Shown here in pieces: positions 40,687 to 49,376 of a stretch of DNA of 64,000 bases. The notes beneath the pieces were generated by a model. It saw nothing but the letters and a program-made list of their open reading frames with translations, ran no database searches and had not been told where the DNA came from. Each line of letters opens with the position of its first letter. Position 1 is the first letter of the stretch. Source of the DNA: Rhodococcus pseudokoreensis (GTDB taxonomy: Bacteria; Actinomycetota; Actinomycetes; Mycobacteriales; Mycobacteriaceae); NCBI RefSeq assembly GCF_017068395.1, contig NZ_CP070619.1, forward strand, positions 6,882,001 to 6,946,000. The letters run 5' to 3'. Both the position numbers and the translations under genes were made by a program.

Positions 40687-41889
40687 TCACAGGCCGAACA
40701 GTTTGCGTGCGTTGCCACCGAGGATGTTGAGCTTGGCATCGCGGTCGAGGAAGGGCAGGTTCATGATTCGGCTGGGCAGGTCGAAGTCCCAGTGCGGCCA
40801 ATCCGAGGCATACAGAAGGCTATCCTGCGCGTTCATGGCGGTGAACGTGGATTCGAGCAGTTTCATGTCGGTCACCTCGAGAGGCTGTGAGGTGTGGTAC
40901 ATCTGCCGGATGTAGTCACTCGGGAGCTGGCGGAGCAGTGGCGCTTCCGACTGGCGCATCAGGTATTCGTGGTCCAGGCGCTGCATCATGAACGGGATCC
41001 ACGCCAGGCCGCTTTCGATCCAGATGACCTTGAGGTTGGGGAACCGCTCGGGCAGTCCGTTGATGATCCAGTTCGTCATGTGCGTCATGTTGCAAGTGAC
41101 GAAGGACATGGCGTGCACGGACAGGAATCGATTCATCGTGGAGGTCATCGTGTCCTTCCACGAGGGGCCGGCGTGGAAACCCAGCGGCAGCCCGCGTTCC
41201 TCGAGCTCGGCGTACAGGCGCATGTATTCATTTCTGTGCACGCCGGCGTGGCGTTGGCTGGTCACCATGAAGCCCAGCACGTCAGGGTTGTCGCCGTAGA
41301 GGTGGACCGTCTCCAGACACGCCTGTGGGTCTTCAAACGGCAGTGCGATCAGGCTTTTGATGCGGGGGTCCTTGGGCAGGATGTGCTCCACGAACCATCT
41401 GTTGTAGGCCTTCAGCAGGGGCACCGCGATGGTGGGGTCGGGATGCAGACCGATCCCGAGCATCGGCTGGGGGAAGACGACCTGCACGTCGATGCTCATC
41501 GCGTCCATGGCCCGGCGAGCCAACTCGACGTCTCGGTGGTCGTCGCCAGGGGGGATCGGCTCCGCCAGGTTGGACTGGTGCGGGATGCGGGCTCCAGCAT
41601 CCTGCAGGGCCAGTCCCGGATCGTAGCTGCTCAGTGCCATCTTGCCGGCCAGCGGCCGGTGGAGCATCATCTGCTCAGCGGTGTCACGCAGCACCGGATC
41701 TTCGACGTAGCTGATGATCTCCGGCCACGAGGCCAGTTCCGAGTGGTGGGAGTCCACGTCGACGATGAACACATCGTCGAGCCCGTAGCGCTCCCGGTCC
41801 CGCTGGGCGTTGGCGAGAATGTCGGGCGTGCTGGTGTGCGTGGTGATCTCTTGGATGGCGTGAGGCTGGATGCGGGGGCCGTTGGTCAC
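40687..41889 (-). CDS. Amidohydrolase-2 family protein (ACMSD-like decarboxylase/hydrolase)
   Basis: A 400-residue metal-dependent TIM-barrel protein starting at GTG 41889 with AAGGAG upstream. The N-terminal metal motif is varied (FIVDVDSHHSE; ACMSD-type proteins usually show DxH/HxH). GFHAGPSW, a central Glu-rich IWIESGLAWIPFMMQRLDHEY and a late metal/catalytic Asp in YASDWPHWDFD are conserved. Relatives include 2-amino-3-carboxymuconate semialdehyde, 4-oxalomesaconate and aryl-acid decarboxylases/hydratases. In an operon with a Rieske oxygenase and an RraA-type aldolase, a decarboxylase or hydratase acting on an aromatic acid or ring-fission product is plausible. Confidence 0.78.
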   Translation of the reverse strand: MTNGPRIQPHAIQEITTHTSTPDILANAQRDRERYGLDDVFIVDVDSHHSELASWPEIISYVEDPVLRDTAEQMMLHRPLAGKMALSSYDPGLALQDAGARIPHQSNLAEPIPPGDDHRDVELARRAMDAMSIDVQVVFPQPMLGIGLHPDPTIAVPLLKAYNRWFVEHILPKDPRIKSLIALPFEDPQACLETVHLYGDNPDVLGFMVTSQRHAGVHRNEYMRLYAELEERGLPLGFHAGPSWKDTMTSTMNRFLSVHAMSFVTCNMTHMTNWIINGLPERFPNLKVIWIESGLAWIPFMMQRLDHEYLMRQSEAPLLRQLPSDYIRQMYHTSQPLEVTDMKLLESTFTAMNAQDSLLYASDWPHWDFDLPSRIMNLPFLDRDAKLNILGGNARKLFGL

Positions 41890-41920
41890 TATCGGCTCCT
41901 TTTCGGTCGGGCTGAGCGAG

Positions 41921-42229
41921 TCAGTGGGAACGTGAGAACCACAGTGCGAGGTCGAACGGGTTGAGGTCTCGGGCCTTGAGCAGTGCGCAGGCCAATACGA
42001 TCGCCTCGGTTGCAATGACATCGTCGTGCAACGGATTCACCTCTTGGCCAGTGGCTTCGGTCCGTGCGGCGCACAGCCGCGTGGCAGCGCTGACGAGGCG
42101 GCGGACGGTTTCTTCGGACACCTCGGTAGCTTCGCCGTGTTCGAGTAGGACAGTGACGCTCTGCTCCAAACGCTGCCCAAAATCGGCGAGGTCTTCCGCG
42201 GCCTGTCTGCGGACTTCAGAGACGGACAC
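41921..42229 (-). CDS. Hypothetical 102-residue helical protein in the oxygenase operon
   Basis: Not recognised. A mostly helical protein: charged N-terminus (EVRRQAAEDLADFGQRLEQSVTVLLEHG), TEVSEETVRRLVSAATRLCAAR, and an end rich in hydrophobics (IATEAIVLACALLKARDLNPFDLALWFSRSH). No Cys pair or catalytic motif. GTG at 42229 is used (a second GTG at 42238 is in frame); either start lies inside the 3' end of the Rieske ferredoxin gene, so the two are translationally coupled. It ends 31 bases before the amidohydrolase. It may be a small partner of the amidohydrolase or oxygenase. Confidence 0.65.
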   Translation of the reverse strand: MSVSEVRRQAAEDLADFGQRLEQSVTVLLEHGEATEVSEETVRRLVSAATRLCAARTEATGQEVNPLHDDVIATEAIVLACALLKARDLNPFDLALWFSRSH

Positions 42230-42605
42230 GGATCTCACCGCCGTCCTCCGTGACAGGAAACGACCGCAGCCGGATCTTCGAGAAACCGGCGTGTTCTCCG
42301 GTCGTGATCCGGAATTCGAATCCGTGCCAGGGACACACCACATGCGGATCGTCCTCGTCGAACGTCATGCCTCGACTGGTTCGGTCGTCCTCGATGCGCT
42401 CGAGCACACCGTCGACCATCCGGTCCTGGCAAACCGGACCACCCATGTGCGGGCAGGCGTTCTCGTAGGCATAGAGCTTCCCGCGGAACCGAAACAGTCC
42501 GAGGTGCACATCGTCGACGGCGACCAGGTGCCGTCTGCCTTCGAGGACGTCAGTACTACGGGCGACCACGATGTCCGGTGCGACCGGGCGGGCGCTAATG
42601 GCCAT
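42216..42605 (-). CDS. Rieske-type [2Fe-2S] ferredoxin
   Basis: A 129-residue soluble Rieske protein with ligands Cys51, His53 (CPHMGGPV), Cys91 and His94 (CPWHGFEF). The insertion between the two motifs (about 38 residues) is longer than in BphF-type ferredoxins and resembles NirD/assimilatory or demethylase-associated ferredoxins. AAGGAGA is eight bases before the ATG at 42605; an upstream Met at 42674 gives an unrelated N-terminal stretch. First gene of the operon. It would carry electrons to the oxygenase, or be a subunit together with the small hypothetical protein whose start it overlaps. Confidence 0.88.
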   Translation of the reverse strand: MAISARPVAPDIVVARSTDVLEGRRHLVAVDDVHLGLFRFRGKLYAYENACPHMGGPVCQDRMVDGVLERIEDDRTSRGMTFDEDDPHVVCPWHGFEFRITTGEHAGFSKIRLRSFPVTEDGGEIRVRL

Positions 42606-42836
42606 GCTGCTGTCTCCTTCGGGGCCGGGCCGGGCACGAATAGTTGTGCCCGGCATTTTGTATCGCTGCGACATATCTGAGACGGCAAACCGGTTGGTGA
42701 AGAAACGAATCCAGCGCGCGAGCGGCCGCGCTGTCCGTCCAGTTGCCGGGCGCCGAGGAGTCGGCGCTCAGCCGTCCACTAGGCATGTCGTCACGTTCAA
42801 GCCGCGTTCGAACTATCACTTGGCGAGAATTAGAAT

Positions 42837-42888
42837 TATCGCTGAGTGATATGAGCGAAATCATAGGGTGGGTTGCGGCACACGTCAA
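42837..42888 (-). promoter_or_regulatory. Promoter and IclR-type operator of the 11-kb aromatic operon
   Basis: On the minus strand TTGACG (complement of 42883-42888), a 17-base spacer and TATGAT (42860-42865) form a near-consensus sigma-70-type promoter. Just downstream lies TATCGCTGAGTGATA (42837-42851), an imperfect palindrome that matches the reverse complement of the iclR-proximal site at 13 of 15 positions. The spacer shares the block CGCAACCCA.CC with the MFS4 promoter at 30.67 kb. The predicted leader is about 240 bases. Confidence 0.72.
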
Positions 42889-43113
42889 CGTGTTGTCGCG
42901 ACCTCACGAAGCGGTGGGTCTGCGTGCCAAGCGCACGCACTGTTCGACGTCGTCTGCCGGCTGTCGATCACGTGTCTCGGTGCGCGCGCCTCTCGGGTGC
43001 GTCTGCGCGGTATCGGGCTGTTCGAGAGGCGCGCGGATCATTCGTGCTGCAGCTGATCGACCGGATGAGACGGGGAGGGTTGGTGCTCGGTTATCACCGA
43101 GCCGAGCCCGATT

Positions 43114-43132
43114 GCTATCACTGTGCGATAGC
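43114..43132 (+). promoter_or_regulatory. Operator upstream of iclR
   Basis: GCTATC-ACTGTGC-GATAGC, an inverted repeat with 6-bp arms, 59 bases ahead of the iclR GTG. The 15-base core is identical to the site at 30622-30636 beside the MFS4 promoter. It suggests autoregulation of iclR and one regulon for both loci. Confidence 0.65.
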
Positions 43133-43191
43133 GTTTCTATGGCTCTGCGCGATCAGGGCGCTCGAGAAGACGTCGATTGGGAGGTAATTCG

Positions 43192-43968
43192 GTGACAACC
43201 TCAGGCAGTGGGTCGGAAGGCGCTCGCAAGGAAAGTGCGCGCAGGGCCTTGGAACTTCTGTTTGCCTTTACCGAGGACCGTCCGGTCGCCTCCGTGCGCC
43301 AGCTGGCTGACGCGATCGGCGTACCGGTGCCCACAGTCCATCGGTACGTAGCGCTCCTGCGCGACATGGGCCTGGTCGAGGAAAGCGCCCGCGGCCAATA
43401 CCACCTGACCGCGCGGGTAACCGGGCTCTACCGGGCGTTTCGGCAGGTGACATCGATCGTCGACATCGCCGAACCATTCATGCGCGAGCTTGCCGAGCAG
43501 ATCGAGGAGACCGTGCTGCTCATTCGGCTTGTGAACGGCGTTCCCGCATGCATCCACCGCATCGAGGCACCACGACTGTTCCGGATGTCGATCGAGGTCG
43601 GCCAGCATTTGCCGCCACTACGCGGCGCAAGCGCCCGCCTGCTCCTCGGCGACCTTCCCTCCGCGGAACGGGAGCGCTACGTCGACCGAGCGCTTGCCTC
43701 GAATGCCCTCCCGCCGCTCAACGGCAAGGACGAGTTCCTCCGGGAAGCTCAACAAGAAGCCAGTCGAGGATGGACCGTGTCCAGCGAGGAGATCGGCGAG
43801 GGCTTCTGGACGGCCGCGGCCGCGATCAAGCAACATGGTCGCACGATCGCCACCGTCTCCACCCCGTGCGCCGGGTTTCTGCTCGATGACGAGAAACGCT
43901 CGATCATCGTCGAAATGATCCAGAAAACGGCGTCGCAGATCTCCGGCAGCCTCGCGGACGTGTCATGA
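43192..43968 (+). CDS. IclR-family transcriptional regulator
   Basis: A 258-residue IclR protein: N-terminal winged helix (ARRALELLFAFTEDRPVASVRQLADAIGVPVPTVHRYVALLRDMGLVEES) and C-terminal effector-binding domain (IAEPFMRELAEQIEETVLLIRLVNGVPACIHRIEAPRLFRMSIEVGQHLPPLRGASARLLL). The GTG at 43192 has GGGAGG seven bases upstream; a TTG at 43177 overlaps that site and is less likely. It is divergent from the 11-kb aromatic operon, the standard arrangement for local IclR regulators of aromatic catabolism, and shared palindromes also link it to MFS4 at 28896-30221. Confidence 0.9.
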   Translation: MTTSGSGSEGARKESARRALELLFAFTEDRPVASVRQLADAIGVPVPTVHRYVALLRDMGLVEESARGQYHLTARVTGLYRAFRQVTSIVDIAEPFMRELAEQIEETVLLIRLVNGVPACIHRIEAPRLFRMSIEVGQHLPPLRGASARLLLGDLPSAERERYVDRALASNALPPLNGKDEFLREAQQEASRGWTVSSEEIGEGFWTAAAAIKQHGRTIATVSTPCAGFLLDDEKRSIIVEMIQKTASQISGSLADVS

Positions 43969-44141
43969 GCGAGGCCTGAGTCGCCGGCGATTCGACCACC
44001 ACCGAGTCTGGGATCGAAGCGCCTGCGTTGCGGGTCGGATTGACCTGGCCTCTGGGGCGGATCAGCCGAGACCAATTGGCATATAAGACCGAACAATTGA
44101 GCACCTCCGCCGGGCAACGATGGGAATCGTGGCGACGGCGC

Positions 44142-47100
44142 TCAGTTCGTTTTGTCCTGTGCCTGTTCGACAACCCAGGCGGCGATCTGCGCTCGGGAGT
44201 TGAAGCCGAGTTTGACGAGGACGTGTTCGACGTGGCCCTGCGCGGTGCGTTGGGAGATCACGAGGCGGGCGGCGATCGCCTTGTTGGTCAGGCCTTGCGC
44301 GACCAGGTCGGCGACCTGTTGTTCGCGTTTGGTCAGTGCCGTCGTGGTGTCGACGGCCGGCCGCGCAGCCGGTGAGTGTTCGTCCAGTGCGTAGGAGACG
44401 GCGGCGGTGAAACCCAGCGCCTCGCCCTCGCGGGAGGCTGCCGTGAACGCCCGCGGGCCGAGTGCGCGGTGCGTGATGCGTTCGCATTCCTGATGGGAGG
44501 CAGTCAAGTTGGGAATCTGATCGACGGAGGTACCCACCCGCCGTCGCAGTACCGCGGCGGCCGCCATCAGGACGGCAGCGCGGTGAAAGCGCTTCTCACT
44601 GGACGCGATCCAGGCGAGTATCTCCAGACACCAAGTGGCACCGATGGGATCGTCGACGCGACGTGCCAGCTCGAGTCCCTCCCGCAGAAGCGCTACCGCG
44701 CGTTCGCGGTCACCCTCACGCCACATCACCAGCCCCAAGGTGTAGGTCGAGCGGCCCCGCATGACCGATTCGCCGTGCACTTCGGCGATTCGGATCGCCT
44801 CGTCGAGGCAGGCGATGGCCTGCGCGGGGTGTCCGAGTATTTCGTGGGCCAGTCCGAGCCCGTGCAGGGTGGCGATCTGCGCGAAGAGGTCATCCCCACC
44901 GCGCAACACCTCGAGCGCCTGCGAGTGGGCTGTGACGGCGTGCTCCGGATCCCCGCTGTGCATGGCGAGAGCCGCGTCGGCGTGCTGTATGAGGGCGCGA
45001 TCGAGCGCGCTTCCCCGACCTTCGGCGAGCGCGCGCCCGTCGTCGGTCAGTGCGGCGGCCCGGGCCAGGTCTTCGTGTCTGCTGGCCAGGACACTGGCCG
45101 CGTACAGCGCCTTGACCTGCAGAGCGGGGGATTGTTCCTCCCGTTGCGCCAGGGCACGGTCGAGCCAGCGGCGTCCCTCGCTGAGCAGTCCACGGGAGAG
45201 CCAGAACGGGAACAGCGCGGTGGCGATCTGCAGCCCCGCCTCGGCCGAGGCAGTACCCGGTTCCGACAGGCTGAACTCCATCGCTTCGCGCAGGTTGGGT
45301 AGTTCCCGATCGAGGCGGACAAGCCAGCTGACCTGCTGGGGACTGATCCATCCGGCCTCCGCGTCGAGGGCCAGCTTCCGGTACCAGTTCCGGTGCCGTA
45401 GACGCAGGCCCGGGTAGGCGCCGGCCCGTTCGAGCTTGTCCCGACCGTAGTCACGCAACGTGTCGAGCATCCGGAATCGCACCGCGTTCCCTGATTCCTC
45501 GCGCAGGAGGATCGACTTGTCCACCAGGGACGCGACGATATCGAGCCGACGGTCCGGGTCCACGTCGTCCATGGACACCTCTTCGGCGGCATCGAGTTCG
45601 AAGTTGCCCGCGAACACCGACAGTCGAGCCCAGAGCTGCTGTTCTTCCGGGGTGCACAGCTCGTAGCTCCAGTCGATGCTCCACCGCAGCGTCTGCTGCC
45701 GGGTCGGCGCGCCCCGGCTGCCGCGGGTCAGCAGCGCATACCGGTCCGTCAGCCGCTGCAGGATCTGCTCGGGCGACATCGCGCGTAGGCGGGCCGCAGC
45801 CAATTCGATCGCCAGTGGCAATCCGTCCAGCCGGGTGCAAATGTGGGTGACGGTGGCAGCATTGTCCTCGGTGATCTCGAAGCCGGTCACCGCGGCGGTG
45901 GCCCGCTGCGCGAACAATGTCACCGCGTCGTAGTGGGGCAAGCCGGCCGGCCGAGGCTCCCGGTCGGAGTTCGGAACCGTCAGAGGGGGTACCCGCATGA
46001 CCGCTTCCCCGCCGATGCCCAGGGCTTCGCGACTGGTGGCGAGTATCCGCAGGCCGGGGCAGGCGTGCAGCAGTGTCTCCGCCAGCTCCGCTGCCGCGTT
46101 CACCACCTGCTCGCAGTTGTCGAGTATCAACAGCATCTCTTGTGCGGTGAGGAACTCCATTACGGTCTGCAGCGCTCTCGGCGAACGCTGTCGCAACCCC
46201 AGCGCGGTCGCCACCACCTCGACAAGGAGCGTCCCGTCGCGTAGCTCGCCGAGTTCGACCAGGCACACCCCGTCGGCGAACGCTCGCCGCGTGTTGGCCG
46301 CGACCCGCAGCGCCAGCCGGGTCTTGCCTACACCACCGATTCCGGTCAACGTCACGAGCCGCGACGCCGAGAGCAGCCGCTTGGCCTCGGTGAGTTCTGT
46401 TCGGCGGCCGACGAAGCTGGTCAACTCGACGGGAAGATTCCCGGTCCCTGCCGGTGACGGGTGCCCGTTGGGCAGGGGCCGGCCGACACCGGTGCCCCCG
46501 GCGGTCAGCGGCACCGGGTCCACTGCGCCCCGCTCGGGGCGCAGTGCCATCTCGTCGACGGGGGCACCCCGGCGGGATTGAATTTCCCGCAGGTCTTCGC
46601 CCAGTGCCGCGGCGGTGGGCCGCTCCGCCGGATCCCGGGACATGGCCTGCTCCACTACCGCGGACACGTCGGCGTCGATACCGGACTCCCGCAGGTCCGG
46701 CACCGGCTGCGTGGTGATCCGCAGGAACTGCGCCACCACCTGCTCACCGCTGCGGCGCTCGAACGCCGCGTGCCCGGTCAGCGCAACGAACAGCGTCGCC
46801 CCGAGCCCGTATACGTCTGACGCCGGACTCGGCACGTCACCGCCGAGGACCTCCGGTGCGGTGAACGCCGGCGACCCGGTGACAGTGCCCGTCGCGGTCT
46901 GGAAAGCGCCCGCGATGTGCGCGATCCCGAAATCGGTCAGAATCGGCTCGCCGTAGTCGGTGAGGAGAATGTTGCCGGGCTTGACGTCGCGGTGCACGAT
47001 GCCGGACCGGTGCGCGGTGGCGAGCGCGCCGGCCATCTTCACTCCCAGCCGCAGCGACTCCTCCACCGTGAGCGGCCCGTGCCTTCGGATTCGGGCGTCG

Positions 47101-47432
47101 AGGGAATCCTGCGGGTAGTACGGCATCACCAGGAAGGGGAGGCCGCTGTCGGTGACGCCGACCTCGAGCACACTCACGACGTTCGGGTGCCCGGTCAGTC
47201 GGCCCATCGCCCGCTGCTCCCGAAGGAACCGGGCTCGACTCTCCTCGTCGAGGCTGCCGGTGAGGACCTTCACCGCTATCGTGCGGTCCAGAGCGGACTG
47301 GATGCAGCGATACACCAAGCCGAAGCCTCCGCGCCCGATTTCCCGGGCGTCATCGAATCCGACCGCGCGCAGTTGATCCAACACCGTGCTGACCACATCA
47401 CGATGTGTTCGAAGCGGGTCGTCGTCGGTCAT
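44142..47432 (-). CDS. PknK-like Ser/Thr kinase fused to a MalT/LuxR-type ATPase regulator
   Basis: A 1096-residue multidomain regulator with the same order as M. tuberculosis PknK. Residues 30-285 are a protein kinase: glycine loop GRGGFGLVY (33-41), Lys55, HRDVKPGN (147-154) and DFG (167-169). A proline/glycine-rich linker follows, then an NB-ARC/STAND ATPase with P-loop GIGGVGKT (364-371) and LILDNCEQV, a long helical TPR-like region, and a C-terminal LuxR helix-turn-helix (LTKREQQVADLVAQGLTNKAIAARLVISQRTAQGHV) over the last 64 residues. All catalytic kinase residues are present. Targets are unknown; it stands alone, convergent with iclR. Confidence 0.9.
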   Translation of the reverse strand: MTDDDPLRTHRDVVSTVLDQLRAVGFDDAREIGRGGFGLVYRCIQSALDRTIAVKVLTGSLDEESRARFLREQRAMGRLTGHPNVVSVLEVGVTDSGLPFLVMPYYPQDSLDARIRRHGPLTVEESLRLGVKMAGALATAHRSGIVHRDVKPGNILLTDYGEPILTDFGIAHIAGAFQTATGTVTGSPAFTAPEVLGGDVPSPASDVYGLGATLFVALTGHAAFERRSGEQVVAQFLRITTQPVPDLRESGIDADVSAVVEQAMSRDPAERPTAAALGEDLREIQSRRGAPVDEMALRPERGAVDPVPLTAGGTGVGRPLPNGHPSPAGTGNLPVELTSFVGRRTELTEAKRLLSASRLVTLTGIGGVGKTRLALRVAANTRRAFADGVCLVELGELRDGTLLVEVVATALGLRQRSPRALQTVMEFLTAQEMLLILDNCEQVVNAAAELAETLLHACPGLRILATSREALGIGGEAVMRVPPLTVPNSDREPRPAGLPHYDAVTLFAQRATAAVTGFEITEDNAATVTHICTRLDGLPLAIELAAARLRAMSPEQILQRLTDRYALLTRGSRGAPTRQQTLRWSIDWSYELCTPEEQQLWARLSVFAGNFELDAAEEVSMDDVDPDRRLDIVASLVDKSILLREESGNAVRFRMLDTLRDYGRDKLERAGAYPGLRLRHRNWYRKLALDAEAGWISPQQVSWLVRLDRELPNLREAMEFSLSEPGTASAEAGLQIATALFPFWLSRGLLSEGRRWLDRALAQREEQSPALQVKALYAASVLASRHEDLARAAALTDDGRALAEGRGSALDRALIQHADAALAMHSGDPEHAVTAHSQALEVLRGGDDLFAQIATLHGLGLAHEILGHPAQAIACLDEAIRIAEVHGESVMRGRSTYTLGLVMWREGDRERAVALLREGLELARRVDDPIGATWCLEILAWIASSEKRFHRAAVLMAAAAVLRRRVGTSVDQIPNLTASHQECERITHRALGPRAFTAASREGEALGFTAAVSYALDEHSPAARPAVDTTTALTKREQQVADLVAQGLTNKAIAARLVISQRTAQGHVEHVLVKLGFNSRAQIAAWVVEQAQDKTN

Positions 47433-47724
47433 CAGCCAGCTATCCGCCCGTGTTCCCCTCGGGGGACCTGGGAAACATCCTCCACCTCTCGAAGAGACGT
47501 CTTCCCCAGACTATCGCCACGTCCTCGCCCAAAGAACCGTGGACTGCTCGGATTCTCCGGGTGCCGCCACGACATCACACGGTGCGTGGGAGCGTCCTCC
47601 CCGATGGGGTGAGGAATCGTGCACCTCGAGGTGGGGCCGGTAGTCCCTGTGTCGTCTGGTTGCCGGGGGTGGGTGTGCCGAGGATTGCGGTATCAGCGAA
47701 TATTCCCGGCGACGAGGTAGGCGA

Positions 47725-48813
47725 ATGTACGACAACGGCGATGAGTACCAGCCCGATTCCGGCGAGGAGGTCCGCAGCGTGGCGCGGGGTCGCGCGTCGG
47801 ATGCGGCGAGGATGCGCGTTGCCGTTGCTGTACTCCTCGGCGTCTCGGCGTGTACAGGACTGCTGTTTCCCCTGGTGTGGGGGCCGACGTCGAATGCGCG
47901 TGGGCTCGCGGCGATCGTCGGCGACTCGTTCGGGCTCGCCGCGGGCGCCGTGGGGCTGTCGGTCGTCGCGTGGGGCGCGGGTCGGCTGTGGTCGCGAAGT
48001 GCCCGCGAGAAGCTCCCCGAGCCGCCGGTGCGGTACGGACCCGTGCCCGGTCTCGGGCCTGCACAGACCGAATTCGTCGTGCGGAAGTGGATCGGCGACA
48101 GCGCGCCGACGGCGACACTGCTGCACCTGGCCGAACAGTCGGTGGTCCGGCTGACCTTGGTCGACGACGGCCTGTGGCAGATCGAGGGGATCGGCACCCC
48201 ACAACGGTGGAGGCGGATCGACTCCATTTCGCGGGTGTTGGCCGATCACCTCGGAATCCGTTCGCCGGGTGGGGTATTCGTTGCCGACGGCTCGCCGACA
48301 TCCGGCTGCGCGGTCAGAGAGGGCATGCGCGCGATGTCCGACGCATGCCGGTCGTGGGCGGCGCGGGATGATCTGCTCGTGCTCTCGGTCAGGACGTGGA
48401 TCGGGCGGGCGATGGCGTGCCTGTGCACGGTTCTCGCCGCACTCGGATTCCTGGGCGTACTCGGTCCCACGATCCTCGGTGCTCCGTTCGTCGCATTCGT
48501 CATCGGCTCCCTCGGCGTGTTCGCTGCGGGAACGGGTCTTCGGCACACGCCGACGGGACGCCACGTGTGGGCGGGCGCCGCCGGGTTCGAACGCGTGCTG
48601 TCGGGCCGGTCGACGACGATCGGGTCCGCCGCGGTCCGTGAGTGCTTCCTCGCCGCCGTCCCCTACGCCTTCGCGTTCGGTGTTGCCGACCGGTGGTCGG
48701 CGCAGTACCGCCGCGTGACCGGACGGGCCGCCCCGCATCCCGACTGGTACCCGTCGACCGCGTTGTACGACGACGAGACAGGCCTGCAGTGGGCGGCGAA
48801 GCCGCATAATTGA
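47725..48813 (+). CDS. DUF2207-like predicted membrane protein
   Basis: A 362-residue protein with a charged N-terminus, two hydrophobic helices (VAVAVLLGVSACTGLLFPLVW and GDSFGLAAGAVGLSVVAWGA), a soluble domain (PPVRYGPVPGLGPAQTEFVVRKW ... LLHLAEQSVVRLTLVDDGLWQIEG), two more helices (MACLCTVLAALGFLGVLG and FVAFVIGSLGVFAAG) and a C-terminal FLAAVPYAFAFGVADRWSAQY. The last pattern and the winged-helix-like middle segment resemble the C-terminal half of DUF2207 proteins; the typical N-terminal domain is missing. Function unknown. It is followed nine bases later by a secreted protein and probably forms an operon with it. The 292-base region before it (47433-47724) holds no recognisable feature. 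Confidence 0.62.
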   Translation: MYDNGDEYQPDSGEEVRSVARGRASDAARMRVAVAVLLGVSACTGLLFPLVWGPTSNARGLAAIVGDSFGLAAGAVGLSVVAWGAGRLWSRSAREKLPEPPVRYGPVPGLGPAQTEFVVRKWIGDSAPTATLLHLAEQSVVRLTLVDDGLWQIEGIGTPQRWRRIDSISRVLADHLGIRSPGGVFVADGSPTSGCAVREGMRAMSDACRSWAARDDLLVLSVRTWIGRAMACLCTVLAALGFLGVLGPTILGAPFVAFVIGSLGVFAAGTGLRHTPTGRHVWAGAAGFERVLSGRSTTIGSAAVRECFLAAVPYAFAFGVADRWSAQYRRVTGRAAPHPDWYPSTALYDDETGLQWAAKPHN

Positions 48814-48822
48814 GGGTGCGAG

Positions 48823-49347
48823 GTGAGACCGGTGCGACAGACACCCTGGTTGGCGGCGACGACATTCGTCGGGACGATTGCTGTCCTGCTCGCAGTCCAC
48901 ACCGGCGGCGGTGCGTCGAGCGAACCCGACAGGGAAGCGGCGCGCATGCTCGATCCCGCCGGGCCTGTCCTCTTCGTCACTCCGCCGAGCGGGCAGCCGG
49001 GCGACCGCATCCAGTACCACGCGACGAATCTTCCGACGTGCGGTGGGCCGTGGTCGGTGGAGTTCGGAGATCGCGTCCTGGGTGAGACCCGTCAGGTCGG
49101 CAGCGTCGCGGACTTCCGCGCGATGGTGCCGAACCGTGGCAGTCGCGGTTTCCAGGTGGCCGGGCTGCGGTGCGTGCCGATCCCGTCGATGGTGGTGCAG
49201 ACGACGTTCGAGGTGCTCCCCGTGACACGGACGACGGAGCCGACCACCACCTGGTTGCTGCCGCCACCACCAGACCTCCCGACGCGGACGAAGCGACCCA
49301 CACCGACGGCCACCACCACCACAGCTCCTGCTGACGCGGAGCGGTAG
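48823..49347 (+). CDS. Secreted or membrane-anchored hypothetical protein
   Basis: A 174-residue protein beginning at GTG 48823 (GAGGG upstream). Positively charged N-terminus and hydrophobic stretch (WLAATTFVGTIAVLLAVHTGGGA) form a signal peptide or anchor. The middle (PVLFVTPPSGQPGDRIQYHATNLPTC ... GFQVAGLRCVPIPSMVVQTTFEVLP) looks like an Ig-type beta domain with two Cys that could form a disulfide. The end is a low-complexity Thr/Pro tail, typical of cell-wall spanning segments in Mycobacteriales. No family was recognised. Probably co-transcribed with the DUF2207-like gene. Confidence 0.6.
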   Translation: MRPVRQTPWLAATTFVGTIAVLLAVHTGGGASSEPDREAARMLDPAGPVLFVTPPSGQPGDRIQYHATNLPTCGGPWSVEFGDRVLGETRQVGSVADFRAMVPNRGSRGFQVAGLRCVPIPSMVVQTTFEVLPVTRTTEPTTTWLLPPPPDLPTRTKRPTPTATTTTAPADAER

Positions 49348-49376
49348 GTGCGCACATTTTGGGCTTGAATACGTAC

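Noticed and set aside
47575..49020. 481-codon minus-strand frame opposite the DUF2207-like gene
   Set aside because: The plus strand has membrane helices, ribosome sites and sensible gene spacing; the minus frame is Arg/His/Asp-rich with no domain.
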